This document shows, piece after piece, positions 1 to 17,933 of a stretch of 64,000 nucleotides of DNA. Numbering within the stretch: position 1 is the first letter of the stretch; each line of letters starts with the position of its first letter. A model generated the notes under the pieces. It worked only from the letters and a program-made list of their open reading frames with translations. It was not told where the DNA came from and did no database searches. A program made the translations under genes and the position numbers. Source of the stretch: Anadara kagoshimensis (taxonomy: Eukaryota > Mollusca > Bivalvia > Arcoida > Arcidae); contig CM037868.1 of the NCBI GenBank assembly GCA_021292105.1, positions 579,549 to 643,548 on the forward strand, in the 5' to 3' direction.

Positions 1-484
1 GTATGTTACAGTAACTTGATGACATCACTTCCTTGGCAAAAAGTGGTATTACAATAGTGCGTTGTTATTTTTTAAGTTATTGTTTTATGGGACAACCCAG
101 TATTAAATGATCAGATTAACTTTCTCCGTCTTAACTGTATGATTAACAAGGTTGAAATATTTTTGATATTTATTAATTCATTAGACAAGTTTTTTTCTAA
201 ATTGACACACGTTCTTAAATGGTCATGTGTTTTATGACAATCCTCTGTGTAATTTGGAAGTTATCATGGTTGGCTTCATTCATCCGTATTTATAGTTAAG
301 ATTCCGTTTCGGAAAATAAATTATCAAATATTTTTAACTTTTGCAATAATTGAACCAGTTTTTCAACTAGCAAATCTTATGACACTGCAAATTACTTCAT
401 TAATCAGAAAAAAGAACGATCATTATATTTACAATGTCCTTTTAAATAATTATTCTGCAATAATCTTTTGTTAAAACAAATACT

Positions 485-658
485 ACAGTCCAACTTGCCC
501 TATATTCCACCTTGGTCACCTGCTTATGAAGGTCAGTAGGATTGTATCATAATTGTTCTTTATTCATATTATTTGAACATGTATATAAAGGACATCTGCT
601 AATTAAGGCCACTTTAAGTGGTGCCCTTGGATGGCTTTTATCAACAGGATTGACTGTA
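485..658. mobile_element. Short TIR element, family B (intron)
   Basis: About 175 bp bounded by ACAGTCCAACTTG and its inverted counterpart CAGGATTGACTGT. Internal text such as AAGGCCACTTTAA is shared with copies at 4677-4857, 5521-5692 and (inverted) 26341-26448. The short length, TIRs and lack of an ORF suggest a non-autonomous DNA transposon. Confidence 0.6.
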
Positions 659-759
659 TTTTCATGCTCTAAAATTATGTTTATCGTCATGTTAATTAAA
701 TGTTCTAAACATAGTTCAATTTGGGCATTTTAAATGTTTAATCTTAACATTTGTTTCAG

Positions 760-7915
<7,156 letters not shown>

Positions 7916-8935
7916 ATATTGCGAACAAGTTTCTTATGGTGCAATAATTCCAACATACATGTAGTTACTATATCAGGATGAAATAATGTGGCAGGAATGT
8001 GGGCATGGCAGTGTGATGTTACATATAGTGTATAAATTCTTAAGTTTGTAAATGGTTAAACATAGGTATACGAGATTGAACTCTGAAGATAATATTGTCT
8101 TTCATGTTAAATTTAAGTCTTGTCATACACCTGGTATATGCCTCAATATAATTGTGGATAAAGTACCTGGTGGTGGGATGATTCCAATATGCATGAGATT
8201 GTTGTGACAATTGAAAGTAATGTGACAATAATGTTTGTATGGTAGCGTGATATAACGTATAGTATATAAGTTCTATATTTTGGACAAATGTCTGATGATT
8301 TAGTGGTTCCAACATACATGTCATAACTATGTCAGTATGAAGTGATGTGGCTAGAGTGTGAATATGACAGTATAATATGGCATATTTTGTATATATGCTA
8401 TAGTTTGTAAATGGTTGAATATAGGTATAAACTAGCTTAACCACTGCAGATAAAAGCATATTTAGTCGTCTTGACAAAAGCCTTGTATATGCTACAATTT
8501 AAATGGAAGCAACATACGATACAAATTTTGTGATGGTTGCAATATACATGCAAGTTTTGTCAGTATAAAGTAATTTGACAAGATTGTGAATATAGTAGCA
8601 TAATATGGCATATATTGTATAAGTTCAATATTTTGTAAATGGTAAGAATCCATCAGGTATACAAGATTAAATCCAAGTAAATAATACTACCTATGTAACG
8701 TTTGTAGCTTCACAAGAACCCTTGTATACGATGCAATTGTTGAAAAAATTGTCTGATGGTGTGATGATTTCTGAATCAATATATGACAAATGTGGAAAGG
8801 ATGTATACATGGCAGCGTAAAATGGCATACAGTGTATTAATTTTAATTTAATGTAAATGATGGAAGTCTGGTTAGATTGACAAACAAAGTTAAACTCTGA
8901 AGTTTGAGACAATTGTTTAATGTTCCGTTAAAAAG
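7916..8935 (+). repeat. Degenerate ~230-bp tandem repeats, 3' flank
   Basis: Variants of TTCCAACATACATG recur near 7948, 8180, 8307, 8537 and 8766. Each is followed by GTCAGTATGAAGTAATGTGG-like and GGCATATAGTGTATAA-like text. Spacing is about 230 bp with one ~127-bp partial unit. Probably 3' UTR or flanking DNA of ABCC gene 1; no coding signal. Confidence 0.6.
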
Positions 8936-10440
8936 TAAATAATGAGCCGGTATTAACAGAAGGTATGGATGGCATGTCGCTGTTCAACAGGCCAAATTCG
9001 TATTTTAATTTGGTAAAATGCGGTATTACTATCGTTGGAACATGGAGTCAAATTTTATAATGTTTTTTTAATTTACTAAATCAGGTTAGCGTAACGAACA
9101 AGTCAAAAACCATCTATATATATGTTGAGACATATATTGTTGGCTATCATTAAAAACATTTTTTTCATAATACATAATTGTCTAAATTTAAAGTAATGAT
9201 ATAGAACAGTAGAGTCTAAACAGCGGAACTAAACACTGATAGAATATAGATGTTTGTCTCTGTAACAGTTGTAGAGCCACTGTATTCACTTGAAATGTTA
9301 CAGTCCGTATTTACCCAAACTGTTAGTTACATTCCAATGTTTATATGTGATAATACAAGTCGAATGCATTGTAATATTTAACACACACACACACACACAT
9401 ACGCGTATTTACCTGAAACCCACTACACATGATTTTACACCTGAAACCAACTACACCAGGTTATACATACCCAAAGAGTATTTTATTGTTATTTTTAGAT
9501 TAAAGTTGAAGTAAACTTTGCATTTATCGGTTGGAAGTTCAGAAATCATGAATATTTAGAGTTAGACTTTTGACAATGAATCCACTACATCATTCCATGA
9601 ACGCACACATTCTATCCACTACACTAATTGTATCATGTTACACACATTCTAGTCACTACACATGACGTAACCAAGTTACACACATGAAAGCCGCTACACA
9701 AAAATACATGCCTATAGAGCATTAAAATTAAATGAAGAAGTTATCTTGTGTTGTACCGATTGGGGTTAAAAAAATGTGTTTCAAATAAATGCTGTGCATG
9801 TGTTTCAATTCAATATTTTCGCCTTTGGACCGGATGTTCATAACTAAACCATTGACAATTGTTATTAATTATTGGCTTCATCAATATCTCATTATATCAA
9901 TAAATTACAAACACACCACTCCAAACCTATGCACATTTTGGTACGGTACACATCCTCTCATGTTGGTTTACATTTGTGCCAAGTTTGATCAAAATCCATC
10001 TATAGACATGAAAGATATGGAGCGGACACGATATTGGGACAGACAGGGCGATCCTATATATCCCCTGAAACTGTTTCAGGGTATAAAAACCGTGTGTACC
10101 TCTATTTATGGGAATACATCAGGGTCTTGACCCCATTTTATCTTTTCATATATTCCACACAAGTCTTATGCATGTGACCTTGATCTTTGTGCCCCATGAT
10201 CTTAATCTGTGTCGAAATGGTTGGTATATCAACGCCTGCAATATTCTAATATACATGCCTGTATTTCAGATAATTAACCATTTCCGTATTCTTATGCATG
10301 TGTTATTGACTTTCAAAACTCATCACCTTGAACTATACAGCATATCATTATTCCAGTCTACATGACTTAACATTTTCTGTATTACAAAATATTAAAAAAA
10401 ATGGTAGTAAGTCTTATTATTCAGCTTTTGTAATAGCTCT
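8936..10440. other. Intergenic, no gene seen
   Basis: AT-rich. A (CA)10 tract lies near 9380-9400. Degenerate CACTACACATGA-type repeats run over 9400-9710. Near 9950-10080 a fragment reading GTGCCAAGTTTGATC...ATATTGGGACAGACAGG resembles 6780-6860. No ORF here has recognisable domains. Confidence 0.6.
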
Positions 10441-10444
10441 TGAA

Positions 10445-10575
10445 TATAAACTGATGGACGAGTGGTTAAGGCATTAATTATCCTTCAAATCCAAAACGTT
10501 TCACAGCTGTGGGTTTCAATCCAGTTCAACCGCAAATGGGTTTCCTTGCCGTATGCCTTTAGTGGTTAGCACAAT
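10445..10575 (+). repeat. Possible tRNA-derived SINE fragment
   Basis: GGACGAGTGGTTAAGGCAT resembles a tRNA-Ser D-arm (box A), and GGGTTTCAATCC resembles a T-arm (box B) about 60 bases on. The anticodon arm does not fold well, so this is a decayed SINE head or pseudogene, not a tRNA gene. Confidence 0.4.
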
Positions 10576-10922
10576 TCCAAATTAATGGAATTAATAGTCT
10601 GCAATCTTTATCTGTGATAAAGCACTCTAAATTTCACTGTAGTGCATTACATAAATGTAATATAAAGCAGATAAGAAACATTTGCACGAAGCTGATGCGC
10701 CACATGAACTTGTTTATAGATAAGTTCTCGAGATTAGATCAAGTGTGTAGTTGCAAAAAGCTGAAAAATTTGCTGATGCGACATAAAACAACAAACCAAC
10801 CAAGAGTATGCTATTTACTGCTATTAGCTATAAAATATATAACAGTGAGAAAACCACTACAAGTGCAGTGTATGTTCTTTATAGGAAACGTTCCAAACAA
10901 AAATTCTGTGGAACTAGAATGT

Positions 10923-11041
10923 CTTGCCACCATAAGACTCAACATTAGTTTAAAAAGGACTTCAACAGACAATAACACAATGATGCTGCCACCATCAACA
11001 CCAGAAAAGTAAAATGAGACAAGTCTCGCCTTATGGTGGCA
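10923..11041. repeat. Inverted repeat, 12-bp arms
   Basis: TGCCACCATAAG (10923-10934) is exactly complementary to CTTATGGTGGCA (11030-11041). Internal text ending AAAGTAAAATGAGACAAGTC has a relative at 13921-13995 (CCGGAAAAGTAACACCTAAG). This suggests the end of a dispersed element. Confidence 0.5.
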
Positions 11042-12835
11042 GGACAAGATAAAATTACCCACTTAATGTGATACATTTTTAACAAAAATAACTCCTCTGC
11101 ATTCCTATTTAAAAGGTTGCTAAACCATTATTTATTTCTGTTCATATTTTATACATATACTAGTATACAAAAGCTGATTCAATGCATTCAAAACAAGTAC
11201 TTTATGATATGGTCCCAATCAAAAATAACAGGAATAAAACTTTCACACATGTCAAAAATCATTGATTTTATAGCATTCATTACCAAAATACGAATGGAAT
11301 TTTAATATTTTACAGAATTCTGTATTTGTTTGATGTTTCACAGAACAGTCAAAACAGATTTTTTACTCAAGAATTTCTCGATATTATTATTATTTTTATT
11401 TTTACAGAATATCAACCACAAATTAAACATCCAACTTTAATAAAACAAGAATAACACCAAATTAAATGTTTCACGGAGAAGGCATTTATCTGTACAACAG
11501 AAAGTATAATTTCAAATGTTTTTGTGTTCAAGTAACAACTAACAATTGTACAATATGTTTTAATTACCTTTATTCACCATGTCAGACAAAACTATCATAG
11601 AAATCAGGAATTATTATCAATAGTACGGGCAAAACACAACCAATGATGACTCTCTAAACAGTAAACATTATAGTTTATTTAGATGTAATGAGGCTTTTTT
11701 GTTGTACGTGTATGTTTTAGTAATACAATGTAATTTCATTAAAAGACATGTAATTACATATATTTTAACAGATTTTATCAGTATTTCTTGACATAAAATG
11801 AATCTAATTCCACTGTAATAAAATTTCAACATCAAATTTAGCAAACATTCAACTTCAATTAGAAGATAACAACCATTAAACTTGATAAAAACAGAATTTA
11901 TACTAACAAAATATCCTATTTATTTAGGCTTTTCAGCAAAAAATAATTATTCAAAATTTTGCTTAAACACCACAATTTCTACTTTTTCACTTAAATTCAT
12001 AGCATACATGTAAATGTTACTGTAAAATAATGAAATACATCATATTTTTATACAGGAGTTCCACGGAATTATATGTCTCGCCTGGCTAGTTATTGATCGA
12101 GTAGAAAAAACATTTTTTTCAGATTCAGTCTTGCTGGATTTTAAAAGTTAAATTCCAATTACAGTCATAACTTTTAAATATGCTGCATTGACCTAAGGGT
12201 TTTCTTTTCTATTAGACACTTAAATCTATAGAATGTAGTGGATAATTCTTTTCTTGATATATAATGATACTATACCTATTCTGTTGAGTGAGTATACTTA
12301 GTAAGTATGACTTAATAAACTACATACTTTGAAATATATTTGTAGTATCAATCAGTAATGAAAACATAACTATAAATTCTTTTTTCAATTCTTGACATTC
12401 ATAATTATATTAGATATCTGAGTATCAGACAAAAAATACAGATTTGTGTTGTAAGGTCATGGCTGAAGTTAGTTACATATGCCTTCATCATGATGTGTCC
12501 ATGAGAAAAGCACTGTAACACTAATAATTGCTGTAATAAATTAAAACAAAACAATTCAATCTCCCTTGACCCTAAGTATTGTGTTAATAGATTATCCTTT
12601 TAATCTCTAAATGCAAGATTGAACCCCAAAATGTTTTAAAAAATATTAATTAAATGGCTAACAGATATTGCAACTAACTTGCAAATAACATAACATTAAA
12701 ATAATGTAAACAATGCAAGATATTTTTTAAAAACCTGTATGAATACGTTAAAGTTCTATCCTGATGCAAGATTTTTTAAAAATTTGAAGACAAAACATTG
12801 AGAAATGTAAATATATAACAGTTACAGTATTTACT
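11042..12835. other. Intergenic AT-rich sequence, nothing recognised
   Basis: Low-complexity AT-rich DNA with many stop codons in all frames. No convincing exon, RNA gene or TIR pair was seen. Confidence 0.5.
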
Positions 12836-13660
12836 CAAATTTCACAGCTTTTCTCTCAGAATGCAAAATTTTACCCCAAAATATTTTGGAAAATATAAAT
12901 TAAATGGTTACTGTTATCGGAATTACTCAAACTAATCACATGATATTAAAGTTTAAAAAGTTTGTGTTTTTTTTTCTTCAAAATTTGTACTTTTTGCCCC
13001 ATGTTATGAATAACATTAAAGTTCTTCAAAATTTGTACTTTTTGCCCCATGTTATGAATAACATTAAAGAACTATGTATATTTATGTTTGATATCAAATT
13101 TAAAACCAATATCTTAAATAAGAAATTCTTCAATACATTTTCTCAAAATTTACCATTTTTTACCCAAAAATCAGGAAACCATAAAATGTTACATATATTT
13201 AACAATGTCATCGACCAAATTTAAAATTAATATCTTAAAAAATAAAGTCATAAAAGCATTTTCTCAAACTCTAAGATTTTTTCAACAGAAAAAGCATATT
13301 TCGTCCCAAAATAAAATAAAACCATGAAACATATATTAAAGAACTATGTTAATTTATCATGTTTATATTTTATACCAAATTTCAAACCAATATCTTACAT
13401 AACCAAGTCATCAATACATTTTCTCAAAATTTGCCATTTTTTCACCCAAATAACAATCAACCGTAAAATGTATAGTAAAATCTGTTACATGTATTTAACA
13501 ATATCAATTGACTGATACTGTATACTAAATTCTAAACCAATTCTTGCACAACAAAGCCATTAAAGCATTTTCTCAAAATCTAGATTTTTCAACATAAAAA
13601 GCATATTTTTTTCCAAAAATTTGAAAACATTGCATACAGAACTAATTCACTATGTAATAA
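12836..13660. repeat. AT-rich degenerate tandem repeats
   Basis: A near-exact ~47-bp duplication starts at about 12976 and 13023 (CTTCAAAATTTGTACTTTTT). Motifs TTTTCTCAAAATTTNCCATTT and CAACANAAAAAGCATATTT recur with a period of about 300 bp through to 13620. Confidence 0.65.
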
Positions 13661-15820
13661 TAAGCAAGACTTTACTTTACAGCTAATTTCTATTTGAATA
13701 CTAAGTTAAAATGTTCATTTCTTGACTTTAACACTGAACTTTCACAATTTTTTTTCAAAATATGCAATTTTCACAAGGAAATTAAATATTTTACACCAAA
13801 AAATTACAGAAATGCATACACGTGTTTTAGCTTGCAACTCTAAAACATTAATGAAGTATTTCTTTGAAATTTTAGGTTTTTATCAAGTTTTCTGACTTTA
13901 ACATAAACTTTCACATTTTGACACTCCGCCACTGACGCCAACACCGGAAAAGTAACACCTAAGTCTTGCCTTATGGCAAAGCCAGGCTCGACAATAAATG
14001 ACAGTACAAAAGTACTGTATGAAAATTTTAACTCAAGAAACAAATGATAGACACTAGAGTGTACAAGCCGAGTGGCAAATAGAATTCACATGCCAAATTT
14101 ATATCAGTTCAATATCTGGATGCATATAGAAAAGAAGAAGATATCTTCTAAGTGCACCAGAACGAAACTCAACCTTAGTCTGCAACTCCTGAACGCAATA
14201 ACCAAATTAATAGCATACTTCAGCTGTGTTGCGACTCGGCTAAAAATTGGCTAACCAAATTAAGAACATGAACCGCAAAATGATTTCATTTGCCCCCTTT
14301 AAATGAGTTAATATACAATGAAAATACATCTTACTAACAGTTGAGTTACTTCTCAAGCATGATATGATTATTATTTTACCAGCATGTATTGCTTCATGAT
14401 TAAACAAGAGTATCAATTGCTTTGTTATATTATTTTCATATGCATAAAAGTAGTTTTGTTTTTCTCTTCATCAAAAAATGTCATAAACACTCAGTCTATA
14501 ATCAGCAAATATTTGTCAAAAATGGGCTTAAAGGAAATTGATCTCCAGATACATACATATTACTGTATACACAAAAAAAAAAAAAAAGAGTGTGCAGATA
14601 AGTTTACATATTCAGCAAATTAAGCACAATCAAGATAGCAGCTTGTTGTTAAACAAAAGTTTTAATTTATACATTTATTTGCAAAAAGAGTCTTAAGTTA
14701 CAGAGCAAATGCCTAAATTAGCACATTTGCCACTTTAATGAATCTGAAAATAACTGCAAATTCCCATCTTGAGACATACAGTTTATATTACGAACAGATG
14801 AGTGTATAAAGTTTGTACATGAATGTTTGATGTGTACATGTTTTTAACTAGATTTACTAAATATTTTAAGGTATCTTCATCTTTTCAAAAAATACTGATT
14901 TTCTTATAGTTTACACACAAAACAAAATATTATAATTTTAAATTCCATCCATTATAATCTCAGCTTTAACATTTGAATTAATTGACTAATTCATCATCTG
15001 CTGTTCAGAATCTAATTTTCAAGTGAAATCATAATTACTGTTTTGTTCAATTTTAAATTATGCAACCAACTACAACAATATATACATACAACAAGAAATT
15101 ATTCTTCGTATAAATTCATTCAGTAACAGGACTTGTAGAAAGATATCCAACAAATAACAATGTATAATTGTTTATACAAATGCCCAATCAAATGTCTTTT
15201 TAGAAAATTTCATCAAATGTACACAAGAACAACAAAAGATATGGTCTGATTTTCACTCCTTACAAGCCAATATGTTTTTGCTTTAAGCGCTAGTGCAAAC
15301 GAGCTGTCACAAGGACAGCAAAAAGCCAACTGCACATCTAGTCAGTAAGCATAGAAAAACTTTAACCAGAAAATTTAATATATTTAACATTTGGACACAG
15401 ATTCTTACACTGGGGGTATGACACAAGCCCTCTTCAATCTAAAATCAATAACATTCTTCAGTATTAATAAAATAGGGTGACACCTTTGAAGAAGCCAAGT
15501 TAAGTATTGTTTGGCAACACAGTTTTAAGGTAGGGATTCTGCACCTGTCAAATGTAGTATACATTAAGTCTTATAGTGTGAAGTTTATAAGAATTTTGCC
15601 CAAATAAAAACTGAGAAGACAGTAGAATAAAGGCTAAACAATTCTTAATAATCTTCTGTAGGTTATCAAATATTTAAACTGTTCTTTCATGTAAATATGG
15701 TTAGACACAATTTCCTTTTGATAGCAAACAATCCAAAATGCTAAGTACCTCCAAATCGATGTTTTTTAATGAAATGGCACTCCAAAGTTTTCTTTTGAAT
15801 GATGGTAATTTAATGGTTAA
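13661..15820. other. Intergenic AT-rich sequence, nothing recognised
   Basis: Contains an A14 run near 14572 and the fragment at 13921-13995 related to 10990-11045. No coding or RNA feature can be supported. Confidence 0.5.
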
Positions 15821-17201
15821 AGAGTACCTGTAACAATTTTTTATTTTTACATATGTTATTCTTCATACTGAAATATGACACAATGCGAAAAGTTTATAAA
15901 AATCCATGCCGAAATTAGGGAGATATTGGCGAGTTTGTAATACACCTCCCGTTAATCCAAATAAAAAAGCTTTGTTTTGGTGACCCCGTGCAGTGACGTC
16001 ATTTAAGTAAGAAGACCCCACACAATACTATTTATATACATGAACCAGCTAAAAATTATTTTTATATTTCGCGATAAATTCATTTGATAAAGTGGAATTT
16101 ACATCCGACCGACACCTACCAATAATTAAGCAAATTATTATTAGTCCACCTTGATAAAAATTTGTTTATTAGACACGTACCTTTAATCAACAGGATGTGT
16201 TCTTACAATTAACAAAATTGATTGACAGGTGTACGGATAGAGGAATTTTATGACACCTGTAAATATACTATCTGAATCGTTTGATGTTGTCTTGGATTTA
16301 GAATTTCACACAGTTAAACTAATTGTGAAAAGATAATTATGTATAAAAAAAACTAGAGTTATGGGAGTATGAATAGACTGATAACTGACAATATTATCTA
16401 ATTTTGAAAAATAACATTTTAAATAAATTTTTACCACCGGTCATTTAATTTTTAATGTTTAATAAATAAATAAATAATTTTTAAATAGATAAATAAATAA
16501 ATAATTTTTAAATAAATAAATAAATAATGGTACATGATAAGCAGGTTCAGGATCGTATAAACTTGATAGGTTTTGATGTTTGATTAGTATTGTTTAAACG
16601 CTGGCAACCAGACAGGTAATTTTAAATGTATGAATTTAATTACAGCATTTACTTTTATCAGGTTTCTAGTTTTTGTTTTCTTTATGATCGGGAAAATTTG
16701 GCCTTAGAAATGCATTATTTGAAATCTGGGGTCTTTTCGGACTTAAGATTGTCAACATCCATTTATTTATTTATTAGAATTATATACCGAACTTTTGTCA
16801 ATAAGTAAACTTAGTAAAAAAATATTTAATTGCGTTGTCGACTGCTTGTGTTGTATTTGAAGCCTGTGCCACGTTTCACCATGTTTGGTTGAAAATTTTG
16901 CAGGGTGTGCTGTCTGTAGCAGGTTCTGTATGATTTAATATTAAAATTTAATCTATTTTAAAATTTTAACAAGTGACAATTAATTTTCATAAATTGTCAA
17001 CATCACATTTATTTATTTATTTATTTATTAACATTAGATACTGAACATTTGTAAATAAGTTAACTTAGTAAAAATTCAAGGTTTTCAAACCACTATAACT
17101 TTCTTATTCGGTCATCACTTTTGATGCGGTTTTCGATATTGTGATATATAAATGATATTTAACAAATATATGAAATAAAAAATTTTCGTTACAGGTACTC
17201 C
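15821..17201. mobile_element. TTAA-flanked TIR element, ~1.4 kb, non-coding
   Basis: Starts AGAGTACCTGTAACAATTTT directly after TTAA (15817-15820). Ends with the inverted copy AAATTTTCGTTACAGGTACTC at 17181-17200. Related right ends at 17270-17290 and 17690-17710 are followed by TTTAA. A TTAA target with 14-bp TIRs recalls piggyBac-type insertion, but the terminal bases are not the usual piggyBac ones and no transposase is present. Interior: (AAAT)n tracts at 16455-16530 and 17005-17030. It lies just past the stop codon of the SET/recombinase gene. Confidence 0.6.
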
Positions 17202-17516
17202 ATAATAATCACTAAACTAGCACTTCTTTAATGACCTTCGTCTTGAAGTTATCAAATTTTTAACCGCATATTACAGGTACTCTTTAATAATCACTAAACT
17301 AGCACTTCTTTAATGACCTTCGTCTTGAAGTTATCAAATTTTTAACCGCATATTACAGGTACTCTTTAATAATCACTAAACTAGCACTTCTTTAATGACC
17401 TTCGTCTTGAAGTTATCAAATTTTTAACCGCATATTACAGGTACTCTTTAATAATCACTAAACTAGCACTTCTTTAATGACCTTCGTCTTGAAGTTATCA
17501 AATTTTTAACCGTATA
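17189..17516 (-). repeat. 4 x 82-bp array copied from the end of gene 2
   Basis: Four nearly identical 82-bp units start at 17189, 17271, 17353 and 17435. Read on the minus strand, each holds the last coding part of the terminal exon of gene 2 (through ...KKC and its TAG), some 3' UTR, and the end of the adjoining TTAA element. A fifth, true copy is the gene end itself at 17695-17775. Confidence 0.9.
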
Positions 17517-17684
17517 TTTTATGTTCTTCCATGTAAATCTTGACAAACAGGATTGGTTTTTGATGGCATTTAAACATTCTAGTTTACATGGGACCTTCTC
17601 CAAATTGATGTTCTTCCTAAACTGGCACTCTAAAGCCAAATATATGAAATAAAAATTTTTTGTTACAGGTACTCTTTAATAATC
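17512..17684 (-). pseudogene. Partial duplicate of the gene 2 terminal exon
   Basis: 17516-17634 repeats 17769-17893, the middle of the terminal exon, almost base for base. It ends abruptly and is followed by the same AAATATATGAAATAAAAATT sequence that ends the TTAA element at 17160-17185. It is a downstream duplication lacking the splice acceptor. Confidence 0.85.
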
Positions 17685-17718
17685 ACCATATTACAGGTAC
17701 TCTTTAATAATCACTAAA

Positions 17719-17933
17719 CTAGCACTTCTTTATTGACCTTCGTCTTGAAGTTATTAAATTTTTAACGGCATATTTTATGTTCTTCCATGTGAATCTTGAC
17801 AAACAGGATTGGTTTTTGATGGCATTTAAACATTCTAGTTTACATGGGACCTTCTCCAAATTGATGTTCTTCCTAAACTGGCACTCTAAAGCCATTTTTT
17901 CCTTCTTGTTCCATTTATGCCTGGTCGTTGCAG
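17719..17933 (-). CDS. Gene 2 terminal exon: SANT/Myb-like tail
   Basis: The acceptor GCTATGTTTCAG on the minus strand precedes the exon; TAG is at 17721-17719. It enters with two bases of an Ala codon, as the phase-1 upstream exon requires. Features: RHKWNKKEKMALECQF, then CLNAI, then RFTWKNIKYAVKNLI and a basic tail. The spaced Trp residues suggest a small helical Myb/SANT-type DNA-binding module. This is a resemblance, not a proven homology. Confidence 0.8.

Noticed and set aside
8040-8477. 145-codon minus-strand open frame
   Set aside because: Lies in the degenerate tandem repeats downstream of the ABCC stop.
10614-11012. 132-codon plus-strand open frame
   Set aside because: No recognisable domain; overlaps an inverted-repeat fragment and low-complexity text.
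17189-17516. CRISPR-like array
   Set aside because: Units are contiguous 82-bp copies without spacers, in a eukaryotic genome.
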